From contig PASI01000009.1 of assembly GCA_002711905.1 (NCBI GenBank), forward strand, positions 17,316 through 33,876: a stretch of 16,561 bases of DNA, given 5' to 3'. The translations under genes and the position numbers were made by a program. This document shows, piece after piece, positions 1 through 6,928 of the stretch. How positions within the stretch are numbered: position 1 is the stretch's first letter; every line of letters starts with the position of its first letter. Under the pieces are notes generated by a model. It worked only from the letters and a program-made list of their open reading frames with translations, did not search any database and had not been told where the DNA came from. This DNA comes from Thiotrichales bacterium (GTDB lineage: Bacteria > Pseudomonadota > Gammaproteobacteria > PS1 > Pseudothioglobaceae).

Positions 1-449
1 AAACCAACGCTTGCAGTCATCCTTCTGACTTGACGATTTCTTCCTTCAGTAATCGAGATTTCAATCCATGAGGTTGGTATATTTTTTCTAATTCGGATTG
101 GAGTTGATCTATCGCAAAGCCAGTCTGGCTCATTAATTTTTTTGATACTTGCTGGTTTTGTGATTCCATCTTTTAGTTTAACTCCAACCTCAAGAGCGGA
201 AGTTGCGGACTCACTTATATCGCCTTCAACCTGAACAATATAAGTTTTTATTTTTTTGTACTTCGGGTTAGATACTTGATTTTGAAGATTGCCATCATCA
301 GTAAGTATGACTAGTCCTTCAGAGTCTTTATCCAGTCTACCTACAGGATATATATCTGGAATATTTATATAATTTGCTAATGTATCACCCTCACCACTGA
401 ATTGGCAAATCACTCCAAATGGTTTATTAAAGCCTATGATTTTAGCCAT
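1..449 (-). CDS. rluE: 23S rRNA pseudouridine synthase RluE (partial, C-terminus beyond window)
   Basis: The leftward frame gives 149 residues before the window ends, against about 217 in E. coli RluE. RluE isomerises a uridine of 23S rRNA (U2457 in E. coli) to pseudouridine. The catalytic motif GRLDKDSEGL is at residues 37-46, with the catalytic aspartate at D40. A second family signature, EGRNRQVRRM, lies near the right end. The stretch around WLCDRSTPIRIRKNIPTSW matches RluE rather than RluB or RluF, and there is no N-terminal S4 domain, as expected for RluE. The ATG at 447-449 lies inside the end of ratA (8-bp overlap) and has no clear Shine-Dalgarno, so it is probably translated by coupling with ratA. 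The family call is firm; the RluE subtype is strongly suggested. Confidence 0.9.
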   Translation of the reverse strand, partial: MAKIIGFNKPFGVICQFSGEGDTLANYINIPDIYPVGRLDKDSEGLVILTDDGNLQNQVSNPKYKKIKTYIVQVEGDISESATSALEVGVKLKDGITKPASIKKINEPDWLCDRSTPIRIRKNIPTSWIEISITEGRNRQVRRMTASVG

Positions 450-873
450 AAATACTTTTTGCCCTATCAACAAAAGCGTCTAATTGTGAGTTAGCAATAC
501 TTTTAAAAACAGGGGAGATTGTCATATCAAGTAGCATTGATTTAAAGCTAAATTCAAGTTCTAGATATACTTTTGCAGCATTTGCACCCAGTGATTCAAA
601 TCGCCATTCTCCACAAAGTTCATCAAAAGGACCATCCAGTAGTTTCATTTCAATCGATTGATATGGAGTTAAAGTATTGATAGTTGTAAATGTTTGTTTG
701 AGTCCACTTTTATTAATCTGAACTGAGGCAGTGATTTGATTACCAGATTCATTTAAAATAGAGGAAGAGTCACACCAGTTTAAAAATTGAGAATAGTCAT
801 TGATGTTATTAACTAGCTCAAACATTTGCTGAGGTGTATATGGAACAATTGCACTTTTAGAAATACGATGCAT
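442..873 (-). CDS. ratA: RatA family START/SRPBCC protein (COQ10-like)
   Basis: A 143-residue protein that aligns along its whole length with E. coli RatA (YfjG): it opens [18 protein letters not shown] and later has the conserved [18 protein letters not shown] stretch (about residues 78-95). The fold is a START/SRPBCC lipid-binding barrel related to mitochondrial Coq10. In E. coli RatA was described as a toxin that blocks 70S ribosome assembly; the family is also proposed to bind ubiquinone, and the sequence cannot decide between these roles. It is divergent from smpB, a common gammaproteobacterial pairing, but here the start codons overlap. The usual partner gene ratB is absent: rluE follows instead, overlapping by 8 bp. 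No Shine-Dalgarno is visible before the ATG. The start is fixed by alignment with the E. coli N-terminus. Confidence 0.9.
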   Translation of the reverse strand: MHRISKSAIVPYTPQQMFELVNNINDYSQFLNWCDSSSILNESGNQITASVQINKSGLKQTFTTINTLTPYQSIEMKLLDGPFDELCGEWRFESLGANAAKVYLELEFSFKSMLLDMTISPVFKSIANSQLDAFVDRAKSIYG

Positions 874-874
874 G
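871..874. other. Overlapping divergent start codons of ratA and smpB
   Basis: The palindrome CATG carries both starts: the ratA ATG is the complement of 871-873 and the smpB ATG is 872-874. There is therefore no intergenic DNA. Each gene's promoter and ribosome-contact region must lie inside the other's coding sequence, or the mRNAs must be leaderless. Neither start has a recognisable Shine-Dalgarno. Both starts are supported by alignment to E. coli RatA and SmpB. Confidence 0.85.
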
Positions 875-1348
875 GCAAAAAATAAAAAAGATAATTCAAA
901 TACTATTGCCTTGAATAAAAAAGCAAGGCATGACTATTTTATCGAACAAAGTCTTGAGGCAGGTCTAAGTTTACTAGGCTGGGAAGTTAAAAGTCTTAGA
1001 GACAATAAAGTCCAAATTAAAGAGAGCTATGTTATTTATAAAAATAATGAGCTCTTTCTTTTTGGTGCTCATATTGCACCATTAAAATCAGCTTCAAGTC
1101 ATGTAGATTGTGATCCAATAAGAACTAGAAAACTTCTTCTTAATAGACTTGAAATAAATAGATTGAGAGAAAAAATTACACAAAAAGGAGCCACCGTTGT
1201 TCCTCTAAAATTGTATTGGGCAAGGGGTCATGTAAAGCTTGAAATCGGAGTTGCGAAAGGAAAAAAAGCACATGATAAGCGTCAAGATATTAAGGATAGA
1301 GATTGGAAATTGGATAAAGCTAGAGCATTAAAAGAGAGTAATCAATAA
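872..1348 (+). CDS. smpB: SsrA (tmRNA)-binding protein SmpB
   Basis: A 158-residue SmpB (E. coli 160), which binds tmRNA and delivers it to stalled ribosomes for trans-translation. Conserved blocks are easy to see: [23 protein letters not shown] near the N-terminus, GWEVKSLR (about residues 37-44), [13 protein letters not shown] in the middle, and the basic tail [20 protein letters not shown] (about 129-148). That tail is the part of SmpB that enters the decoding centre. The start at 872 matches the family N-terminus and overlaps the ratA start codon on the other strand. No Shine-Dalgarno is visible. The tmRNA gene, often next to smpB, is not in the following intergenic region. Confidence 0.97.
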   Translation: MAKNKKDNSNTIALNKKARHDYFIEQSLEAGLSLLGWEVKSLRDNKVQIKESYVIYKNNELFLFGAHIAPLKSASSHVDCDPIRTRKLLLNRLEINRLREKITQKGATVVPLKLYWARGHVKLEIGVAKGKKAHDKRQDIKDRDWKLDKARALKESNQ

Positions 1349-1440
1349 AATATATTATTTTTTTTAAATTATTTTTCAATTAACTTTCTTTTGATAGTAC
1401 AATAACTACTAGATACAGCGTTGGAGGCAGATGGTTTCTT

Positions 1441-1469
1441 TTGATTCTTTCCTCCTAATAAGGTGTAAA
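1441..1469 (+). promoter_or_regulatory. Possible promoter of the HU gene
   Basis: The 179-bp gap between smpB and HU holds a -35-like TTGATT (1441-1446), a 17-bp spacer and a -10-like TGTAAA (1464-1469), each 4/6 to sigma-70 consensus. A start near 1476 would leave a leader of about 50 nt. Two small inverted repeats lie around it: GGAGG (1423-1427) with CCTCC (1451-1455), and AGGT (1461-1464) with ACCT (1474-1477). They are short and could be chance. The rest of the gap is T-rich with no other recognisable gene or RNA. Confidence 0.3.
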
Positions 1470-1527
1470 AGTTACCTCTTCCGCTTTGTCTATTTTTTTT
1501 AACAAACTTTTATTGGAGAGAATTAAA

Positions 1528-1800
1528 ATGAATAAATCAGAACTAATTGACGCAATCGCTTCAGGAGCAAACCTTTCAAAAGCAGATGCAGCAAGAGCTT
1601 TAAATGCTACTACTGGTGCTATCACTTCTGCCATGGCAAGTGGTGATGGTGTTCAGCTTACTGGATTTGGTAGCTTTGTTGTAAGAAGTCGTGCAGCTCG
1701 TCAGGGTCGTAACCCTCAGACAGGAGCAACTATTCAAATTAAAGCTTCTAATGTGGCAGCATTCAAAGCTGGTAAAGCATTGAAAGACGCATGTAACTAA
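1528..1800 (+). CDS. hup: DNA-binding protein HU
   Basis: A 90-residue HU-family histone-like protein, the usual length. It opens [18 protein letters not shown], as HU proteins do, and carries the DNA-binding arm signature [29 protein letters not shown] (about residues 60-88). The arm has the conserved RNP tip that inserts a proline into the minor groove. HU compacts and bends DNA and works as a dimer in the nucleoid. The frame is open further upstream to a TTG at 1486, but the family N-terminus and a good Shine-Dalgarno, GGAGAG at 1515-1520, fix the start at 1528. It looks monocistronic: own leader, then a strong terminator. HU and IHF share the fold; the sequence is clearly HU type, but alpha and beta cannot be told apart here. 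Confidence 0.95.
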   Translation: MNKSELIDAIASGANLSKADAARALNATTGAITSAMASGDGVQLTGFGSFVVRSRAARQGRNPQTGATIQIKASNVAAFKAGKALKDACN

Positions 1801-1821
1801 TCAAGTTATATTGTCTCTTTG

Positions 1822-1849
1822 AAAAGGCGCCTATGGCGCCTTTTTTTTT
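1822..1849 (+). terminator. Strong intrinsic terminator after HU
   Basis: A perfect 10-bp stem AAAAGGCGCC (1822-1831) / GGCGCCTTTT (1835-1844) with a TAT loop, followed by more T residues to 1849, starts 21 bp after the HU stop. Its A-tract/T-tract symmetry means it could also stop weak leftward transcription coming from 1880-2143. It is the clearest terminator in the window. Confidence 0.92.
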
Positions 1850-1879
1850 ATTCATAACACATCCTAAAAAAAATCAAAA

Positions 1880-2143
1880 TTATTTTTCTTTTTCTAAATC
1901 TCCATAATAATTTTGTTCGCCTTCACTAGAATCATTCAAATCTTTAATTGCTGTTTCAACATCTCTAATTACACCTTTTAACTCACTAATTATTAAATCT
2001 TTGTCATCGGTAAAAGGCAGCTTTTCAATTAATCAATTGAGTTTTCCTCTAGAAAGCCAGGCTTTATGTTTTGTCCATTCAGGAAATAATAGTTGCTTAC
2101 TTGATAAAGCTTGATATACTTTTTTTGAATGAATATATAATTC
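1880..2143 (-). pseudogene. Decayed small gene of unknown function (no start, one internal TGA)
   Basis: One leftward frame reads as convincing protein for 87 sense codons, broken by a single TGA at 2033-2035 and ending in TAA at 1880-1882. The part before the stop (37 codons) includes FPEWTKHKAWLSRGKLN. The part after (50 codons) includes LIEKLPFTDDKDLIISELKG and ends in an acidic tail, DLEKEK. Codon choice resembles the neighbours, and neither half sits opposite a gene, so it is not a coding shadow. No ATG, GTG or TTG suits as a start after the upstream TAA at 2144-2146. The 5' end runs straight into the promoter and start of the FAD oxidase gene, which suggests the front of the gene was lost there. 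I do not recognise the family. Alternatives are a sequencing error at the TGA or a small gene with a non-standard start; TGA is a normal stop elsewhere here (yebC). This stretch fills most of the 299-bp gap between the terminator and the oxidase gene. Confidence 0.5.
2111..2141 (+). promoter_or_regulatory. Promoter of the FAD oxidase gene, giving a leaderless mRNA
   Basis: A perfect -10 box TATAAT lies at 2136-2141, with a TTGATA -35-like box at 2111-2116 (19-bp spacer, slightly long). Transcription would start about 7 nt after the -10 box, near 2148, at or next to the ATG at 2149. There is no Shine-Dalgarno before that ATG, which fits a leaderless transcript. Confidence 0.6.
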
Positions 2144-2148
2144 TTAAT

Positions 2149-3474
2149 ATGACTAAATACACTCCTTATTGGTGGGAAGGCCAGCCACGATTCAAAAACA
2201 ATAACGAGCTTCCTCAAAGTGCAGATGTTGTTATTGTAGGTGCCGGGTATACAGGCCTAAGTGCCGCCTTAACGTTGGCAAATAATGGTAAAAAAGTTAT
2301 TGTTTTGGATGCTGAAGATATTGGATTTGGAGCCAGTACCCGAAATGGCGGCATGTTGGGTTCAGGCCATAAAGTTTCTAACGACCATGCGCAGCAAAAA
2401 TATGGCTCAGAAATAGCATCAAATCTTCATAAAGAGGCGAATGCCTCACTTGCTTATACAACTAATTTAATTAAAGAAAATCAGATTGATTGTGATCTTC
2501 AAATATGTGGAAGACTCAGAACCTCATGGCTTCCTCAAAACCAAACAGACATGTCTAATAATTTGAATAAATTAAAAGTTATTGAAGATTTTAATTCTCA
2601 AATGGTCAATTCAGATGTGTTAAAGAAGTCAATTAAAACTGATTTATATTTTGGAGGCCAGTATTATGAGGATCATGGAGCCGTTCAGCCTCGTAAATTT
2701 CACTATGGATTATTGAAACTTGCAATCAATGCAGGCGCTATGGTTTTTGGAAATAAACCGGCTATAAAAGTTATTAAAAAATCAAACTCAAAAGACTCAT
2801 TGTTTACCGTCCATACCTCTGATTCCTCAATTGAATGCAGGGACGTATTAATGGCGACCAATGGATACACTCGTTCTAAGCTTTCAAAGTATTTATCTAG
2901 GCGTGTGTTACCTGTTCCTAGCTTTATTATTACAACTATTGATTTAGGTGAAGATAGGGTGAAATTGCTTTTACCAGGAGGTCACTGTATGGTTGAAACT
3001 CGAAAGCGTTATTGCTATTATCGCGCCACCCCTTGTGGAAAAAGAATCATGCTGGGTACCCGCGCTGCAATGCATGCAATGAGTGCTGAAGACGCTCTGC
3101 CAACACTTAAAAAAATGTTGTCTGAAATTTTTCCTTCTTTGGAGGGGGTTGGTATTAGTCATTGCTGGACAGGATTTACGGGTTTCAGTTTTAGTCAGCT
3201 ACCAAATCTCAGTTCAAATAACGGCATTTACTCAGCGCTTGGATATTGCGGAAACGGTGTTGCGATGGCTCCATATTTGGGCCATAAAGCTGCGCTTAAA
3301 ATATTAAATCCAGGTCAAAAGGTGTCTGTTTTTGAACAAACACCGCTCGAAACAAGACCCTACTATTATGGAAAGCCATGGTTTTTACCGATTGCTAGTG
3401 CTTATTTTAGAGGCTTTGATTTGTTTGATTATTACAGGCGGATGAAATCATTAAAAAAAAGTAATTTTGATTAA
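2149..3474 (+). CDS. FAD-dependent amine/amino-acid oxidase (DAO family, PuuB-like)
   Basis: A 441-residue flavoprotein of the D-amino-acid oxidase (DAO) family. The FAD-binding Rossmann motif GAGYTG is at residues 31-36, after the beta strand DVVIV, with the acidic end of strand 2 at VLDAE (52-56). The flavin-contact block GASTRNGGM (61-69) and the C-terminal ALGYCGNGVAMAP resemble gamma-glutamylputrescine oxidase PuuB and related enzymes. It should oxidise a C-N bond of an amine or amino acid, passing electrons to oxygen or a quinone; the substrate cannot be read from sequence. The start MTKYTPYWWEG is chosen because such enzymes often begin with a YW motif and because a TATAAT box ends 7 bp upstream; the upstream in-frame extension is not conserved-looking. 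It stands alone, with no transporter or aldehyde dehydrogenase beside it, and abuts a decayed gene, so it may be an insertion into this core region. Confidence 0.85.
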   Translation: MTKYTPYWWEGQPRFKNNNELPQSADVVIVGAGYTGLSAALTLANNGKKVIVLDAEDIGFGASTRNGGMLGSGHKVSNDHAQQKYGSEIASNLHKEANASLAYTTNLIKENQIDCDLQICGRLRTSWLPQNQTDMSNNLNKLKVIEDFNSQMVNSDVLKKSIKTDLYFGGQYYEDHGAVQPRKFHYGLLKLAINAGAMVFGNKPAIKVIKKSNSKDSLFTVHTSDSSIECRDVLMATNGYTRSKLSKYLSRRVLPVPSFIITTIDLGEDRVKLLLPGGHCMVETRKRYCYYRATPCGKRIMLGTRAAMHAMSAEDALPTLKKMLSEIFPSLEGVGISHCWTGFTGFSFSQLPNLSSNNGIYSALGYCGNGVAMAPYLGHKAALKILNPGQKVSVFEQTPLETRPYYYGKPWFLPIASAYFRGFDLFDYYRRMKSLKKSNFD

Positions 3475-3537
3475 TTTTTTTATTAATAACAATAGCTTTC
3501 ATTTTTCTCTCTAATTAAAAGAAATATACATTAGCAT

Positions 3538-3569
3538 GGTAAAATACCGCCTTTTTAAATAATTGGGGA
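3538..3569 (+). promoter_or_regulatory. Extended -10 promoter and ribosome-binding site of ndk
   Basis: TGGTAAAAT (3537-3545) is an extended -10 element: TG-n followed by TAAAAT, 5/6 to consensus. No good -35 box is present, as often with extended -10 promoters. A start near 3552 would give a leader of about 25 nt containing the Shine-Dalgarno GGGGA (3565-3569), 7 nt before the ndk ATG. The rest of the 102-bp gap after the oxidase gene has only a weak TTAAT/ATTAA dyad around a T run (about 3472-3487), not a convincing terminator. Confidence 0.5.
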
Positions 3570-3576
3570 TTTATCC

Positions 3577-4002
3577 ATGGAACAAACTCTATCTATAATT
3601 AAACCAGATGCTGTAGCTAAAAATGTAATCGGCCAAATTTATTCACGCTTTGAAAGTGCTGGTTTTAAGATTGTCGCATCAAAAATGATTCACTTGGATA
3701 ATGCAATGGCAGGTGGGTTCTATGCCGTTCATAAGGACAGACCTTTCTTTAATGATTTAGTAAGTTTTATGACATCTGGTCCAGTGATGGTTCAAGTTCT
3801 TGAAGGTGAAAATGCTGTTGCAAAGCATCGTGAGATAATGGGGGCTACTAACCCTAAAGAGGCTGAAGCGGGAACAATAAGAGCAGATTTTGCAGAATCG
3901 TTAGATGAAAATGCTGTTCATGGCTCTGATTCTCAAGAAAATGCTGCAATTGAAATTGCATACTTCTTTGGTGATGATGGCGTCTGTCCAAGAACTAGAT
4001 AA
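3577..4002 (+). CDS. ndk: Nucleoside diphosphate kinase
   Basis: A 141-residue NDK (E. coli 143) that transfers the gamma phosphate of ATP to nucleoside diphosphates through a phosphohistidine. The family start [16 protein letters not shown] and the active-site motif NAVHGSD (residues 112-118, catalytic H115) are intact. The ATG has a good Shine-Dalgarno at 3565-3569. It is the first gene of an operon with rlmN (22-bp gap), the small membrane protein and ispG. The ndk-rlmN-ispG order is typical of gammaproteobacteria. Confidence 0.98.
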   Translation: MEQTLSIIKPDAVAKNVIGQIYSRFESAGFKIVASKMIHLDNAMAGGFYAVHKDRPFFNDLVSFMTSGPVMVQVLEGENAVAKHREIMGATNPKEAEAGTIRADFAESLDENAVHGSDSQENAAIEIAYFFGDDGVCPRTR

Positions 4003-4024
4003 CTAAATAAAGAGATACTTTCTT

Positions 4025-5119
4025 ATGATAGAAAAACAAAACTTACTAGGACTGACTCAAAGTAAGCTTAAGAAATTTTTTTCTGATTTAAATGAGAAAC
4101 CGTTTCGAACAAAACAAATTATGCAGTGGATTTATCACCAAGGTGTTAAGGACTTTGGTGAAATGCATAACTTTTCAAAAGATTTAAGGCAAAAGCTTGA
4201 CTCAATAGCATCGTTAAATATGCCTGAGGTTGTCTCTTTGAGTCAATCAAAGGATGGGGTTGTCAAGTGGGTAATAAAGCTTAGTGAAGAAAATCATATT
4301 GAGACTGTCTACATACCTCAAAAAGATAGAGGGACTTTGTGTATCTCTTCTCAGGTAGGCTGCTCATTGGCTTGTACTTTCTGTTCAACTGGCTTTCAGG
4401 GCTTTAATCGTAACCTAAAAAATCATGAGATTATAGCCCAAGTTTTGATTGCAAAGAATTATCTTGAAGATTACGACAGGAGAATATCTAATGTTGTTTT
4501 TATGGGCATGGGGGAACCATTGCTTAACGAATCTCCAGTTTATGATGCATGTGAAATTCTTTTAGATGACTGGGCATTTGGGCTTTCAAGAAGAAAAGTT
4601 ACCATCTCATCATCTGGAATTGTACCTGCACTCATAAGAATGTCAGACACGGTTCCTGTTAGCTTGGCAATCTCTTTACATGCGCCTGATGATTCATTAA
4701 GGGATGTACTTGTTCCTATTAATCAAAAATACCCAATAAAAGAGCTGATGAAGGCATGTCATTATTATTTAAATGCTGGAACTCAAGAAAGACATATATT
4801 ATTTGAATATGTAATGCTTGATGGAGTTAATGATTCTGTTGAGCATGCCCGCTCCCTTTCAAAGCTTCTAAATTATTGGTTTGAGAGTGAATCAGCTAAA
4901 GTTAACTTAATTCCTTTTAACCCTTTTCCAGAGTCTCAATACAAAACATCAAGCCATGCAACTATTGATAAGTTTCAAGATGTCCTCTTTCAAGCAGGCA
5001 TAAGAACTACAACGAGAAGAACAAGAGGTGATGATGTTGATGCAGCATGTGGTCAATTAGCTGGAAAAGTTTTAGACAAGAGTAGAAGAAATGCTGAGCG
5101 GAATAGATTACTATCCTAA
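4025..5119 (+). CDS. rlmN: Dual-specificity 23S rRNA/tRNA adenine-C2 methyltransferase RlmN
   Basis: A 364-residue radical SAM enzyme (E. coli 384) that methylates C2 of A2503 in 23S rRNA and A37 in a set of tRNAs. The [4Fe-4S] motif is CSLACTFC, with C113, C117 and C120. The family's second catalytic cysteine, which carries the methyl group during the reaction, is C342 in DDVDAACGQLAGK. VFMGMGEPLLN (about residues 158-168) is the SAM-binding GEP stretch. An N-terminal helical accessory domain, KPFRTKQIMQWIYHQG, is present (about 25-40). The start is preceded by a modest AAGAGA at 4008-4013. The last 29 bp overlap the following small membrane protein gene in another frame. Confidence 0.97.
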   Translation: MIEKQNLLGLTQSKLKKFFSDLNEKPFRTKQIMQWIYHQGVKDFGEMHNFSKDLRQKLDSIASLNMPEVVSLSQSKDGVVKWVIKLSEENHIETVYIPQKDRGTLCISSQVGCSLACTFCSTGFQGFNRNLKNHEIIAQVLIAKNYLEDYDRRISNVVFMGMGEPLLNESPVYDACEILLDDWAFGLSRRKVTISSSGIVPALIRMSDTVPVSLAISLHAPDDSLRDVLVPINQKYPIKELMKACHYYLNAGTQERHILFEYVMLDGVNDSVEHARSLSKLLNYWFESESAKVNLIPFNPFPESQYKTSSHATIDKFQDVLFQAGIRTTTRRTRGDDVDAACGQLAGKVLDKSRRNAERNRLLS

Positions 5120-5399
5120 AAGGAAAAAACAACTTAAAGGAAAACTCTTCTGGTTTTTTTTGTTATTTATAATTTTATTAGGTATGTGGTATTATTTTAA
5201 GGATTTAGAGTTAGCTGAAGGAAACTCAAGTTCAATCATCATAAGTCGACCAGTTGAAGATAATGAAGCGGAGTCTTTGATAGCAAATCAAATCGATGCA
5301 GTCAATCAAGATGACGAATTGATTTCTGAAGTAACAATTATTAATAGTGAAAGTCTGGATGAAGTAATTAGTAATTATGAAGCAAATACACAAAATTAA
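5091..5399 (+). CDS. Small single-pass membrane protein of unknown function
   Basis: A 102-residue frame I cannot assign to a family. It has a short basic N-terminus (KRKKQLKGK, residues 10-18), one hydrophobic helix (about 19-36, [18 protein letters not shown]), then an acidic tail of about 65 residues rich in E, D, N and S. Charge placement predicts N-in/C-out, with the tail in the periplasm. It overlaps rlmN by 29 bp and ispG by 23 bp, each in a different frame, so it is likely translated by coupling; AGAAG just before the ATG could serve as Shine-Dalgarno. In E. coli this slot holds pilW/rodZ genes. A remnant or functional stand-in for the RodZ membrane/periplasmic part is conceivable, but there is no helix-turn-helix domain and no sequence match I can point to. 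The clear N-basic/TM/acidic layout and overlaps argue that it is real. Confidence 0.75.
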   Translation: MLSGIDYYPKRKKQLKGKLFWFFLLFIILLGMWYYFKDLELAEGNSSSIIISRPVEDNEAESLIANQIDAVNQDDELISEVTIINSESLDEVISNYEANTQN

Positions 5400-6459
5400 T
5401 CGAAGATTATCTAAGCAAATATTTGTGGGCAATGTTGCTATTGGGGGTGATGCTCCAATTAGCGTTCAGAGTATGACTAATACGGATACTTGTGATGTAG
5501 ACTCTACAGTGAAACAAATACTTTCTCTTGAGGATGCAGGAGCTGATTTGGTTCGGGTTTCAATTCCTACTATGGATGCAGCAGAGGCGTTTAAAAAAAT
5601 AAAAGAGAGCGTCAATATTCCTTTAATTACTGATATTCATTTTGATTATAAGATTGCTCTAAAGGTTGCAGGATATGGCGCTGATTGCTTAAGAATAAAT
5701 CCAGGAAATATTGGAAAAGAGGATCGAATTAAAGAGGTTGTTGCTTCAGCAAAAGACAACGGCATACCAATTAGAATTGGTGTTAATGCTGGCTCTCTTG
5801 AAAAGGACCTTCAAAAAAAATATACCGAGCCAACACCCGAGGCAATGGTTGAGTCAGCATTCAGACATGTTGATATACTTGATAGGCTTAACTTTGAAAA
5901 CTTTAAGGTTTCATTGAAGGCATCAGAAGTATTTATGACTGTGTTTGCCTATCGTCAACTTGCCTCACAAATTGATAACCCACTTCATCTTGGTATAACT
6001 GAGGCTGGATCTTTTCGCTCTGGCGCTGTCAAATCTTCAATTGGAATGGGTTTGCTTTTAAGTGAAGGAATTGGGGATACTATTCGTGTCTCGCTTGCCT
6101 CTGATCCTGTTGATGAAGTCAAGGTGGGTTTTGATATTTTAAAGTCACTTCATTTAAGAAAAAAAGGGGTTAATTTAATTGCCTGCCCATCATGTTCTAG
6201 GCAAAAATTTGATGTAATCTCTGTTGTCAATGAACTTGAATCACGTCTTGAGGATATTACTGAGTCAATAGATGTCGCTGTGATTGGTTGCGTTGTTAAT
6301 GGTCCTGGTGAAGCCAAAGAGGTGAGCGTAGGTCTTACGGGCGGTTCTCCAAACTTACTCTATATTGATGGCAAAACTCACAGCAAGGTGGATAATGAAT
6401 CATTAGTAGATACTCTTGAGTCGCAGATTAGAAGGCAGATTCCTATTTCCAACGTTTAA
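5377..6459 (+). CDS. ispG: 4-hydroxy-3-methylbut-2-en-1-yl diphosphate synthase IspG
   Basis: A 360-residue IspG (GcpE; E. coli 372), which converts MEcPP to HMBPP in the MEP isoprenoid pathway using a [4Fe-4S] cluster. The cluster ligands fall at C270 and C273 (ACPSC) and C305 ([11 protein letters not shown]), with the nearby glutamate E312. The TIM-barrel N-terminal part is highly conserved: [54 protein letters not shown]. The ATG at 5377 lies inside the end of the upstream small membrane protein gene, and the start fits E. coli IspG, whose conserved IYVGNV follows about 15 residues in. Its last 17 bp overlap the end of the DUF2062 gene on the opposite strand. hisS, the usual next gene in E. 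coli, is missing. Confidence 0.97.
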   Translation: MKQIHKINRRLSKQIFVGNVAIGGDAPISVQSMTNTDTCDVDSTVKQILSLEDAGADLVRVSIPTMDAAEAFKKIKESVNIPLITDIHFDYKIALKVAGYGADCLRINPGNIGKEDRIKEVVASAKDNGIPIRIGVNAGSLEKDLQKKYTEPTPEAMVESAFRHVDILDRLNFENFKVSLKASEVFMTVFAYRQLASQIDNPLHLGITEAGSFRSGAVKSSIGMGLLLSEGIGDTIRVSLASDPVDEVKVGFDILKSLHLRKKGVNLIACPSCSRQKFDVISVVNELESRLEDITESIDVAVIGCVVNGPGEAKEVSVGLTGGSPNLLYIDGKTHSKVDNESLVDTLESQIRRQIPISNV

Positions 6460-6928
6460 CCCGTTTAAACGCTTTATATTTATAGATAGTAATAATTACG
6501 TAGTATCCAATTATTGCAGAAACAATTGAGGTAATTATTCCGCCTATCCATAAAGCAATTGTTGCATTTCCAAAATTATCCATTAGGTAAGAAAATGTAA
6601 ACTCAAACTTTGGATCCATTTGAATTCCCATGATTGAAGCGCCTAACTTATAAGTAAAGTAATAGAATGGAACCATGGTAATAGGATTATTGACCCAAAC
6701 AACAAGGATCGAAAGTAGAATATTAGCAGAAAAAACAACTGAAAAAATTGCAACTAAAAGGGTATGAGCAGGAATTGGAAGAAAAGCACAAAAGAGTCCA
6801 ATAGCAAAAGCCCTTGATATTGTTTTTTTATTCCACTTCCAGATTTCTGGGTTGGTGAGATATTTATTTAATCTTCCAAGATCAATATTTTCCGGCTTAG
6901 GGCTGTATTTTTTTAGTGTCTTTTTCAT
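6443..6928 (-). CDS. DUF2062 membrane protein
   Basis: A 161-residue protein with the DUF2062 signature [16 protein letters not shown] (residues 81-96). Hydrophobic segments lie at about 38-56, 57-79, 83-98 and 122-148, with basic ends ([11 protein letters not shown] at the start, [10 protein letters not shown] at the end), so it is an inner-membrane protein with cytoplasmic termini. DUF2062 proteins have no well-established function. Its ATG overlaps the dxs stop codon in the arrangement TAATG, pointing to translational coupling with dxs. Its 3' end overlaps ispG tail-to-tail by 17 bp. Placement between dxs and ispG may hint at a link with isoprenoid or lipid metabolism, but that is inference only. 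Confidence 0.85.
   Translation of the reverse strand: MKKTLKKYSPKPENIDLGRLNKYLTNPEIWKWNKKTISRAFAIGLFCAFLPIPAHTLLVAIFSVVFSANILLSILVVWVNNPITMVPFYYFTYKLGASIMGIQMDPKFEFTFSYLMDNFGNATIALWIGGIITSIVSAIIGYYVIITIYKYKAFKRVKRWK

Noticed and set aside
1349..1527. A tmRNA (ssrA) gene next to smpB
   Set aside because: The two are often adjacent, but the gap lacks the tmRNA 5' and 3' ends (tRNA-like acceptor and T-arm) and is only 179 bp.
1486..1527. Longer HU starting at TTG 1486
   Set aside because: The extension is not HU-like, and GGAGAG precedes the ATG at 1528, which gives the normal 90-residue HU.
2033..2035. TGA read as tryptophan or selenocysteine in the leftward frame
   Set aside because: Trp is encoded by TGG in the intact genes and TGA is a real stop for yebC. 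No Sec machinery or convincing SECIS-like element is seen.
2071..2148. 26-residue N-terminal extension of the FAD oxidase
   Set aside because: It does not resemble the family and contains the promoter; the YW motif and Rossmann fold begin just after the ATG at 2149.
2029..2217. 62-codon leftward frame across the oxidase start
   Set aside because: Half of it is antisense to the oxidase coding region, and it is in a different frame from the protein-like decayed gene.
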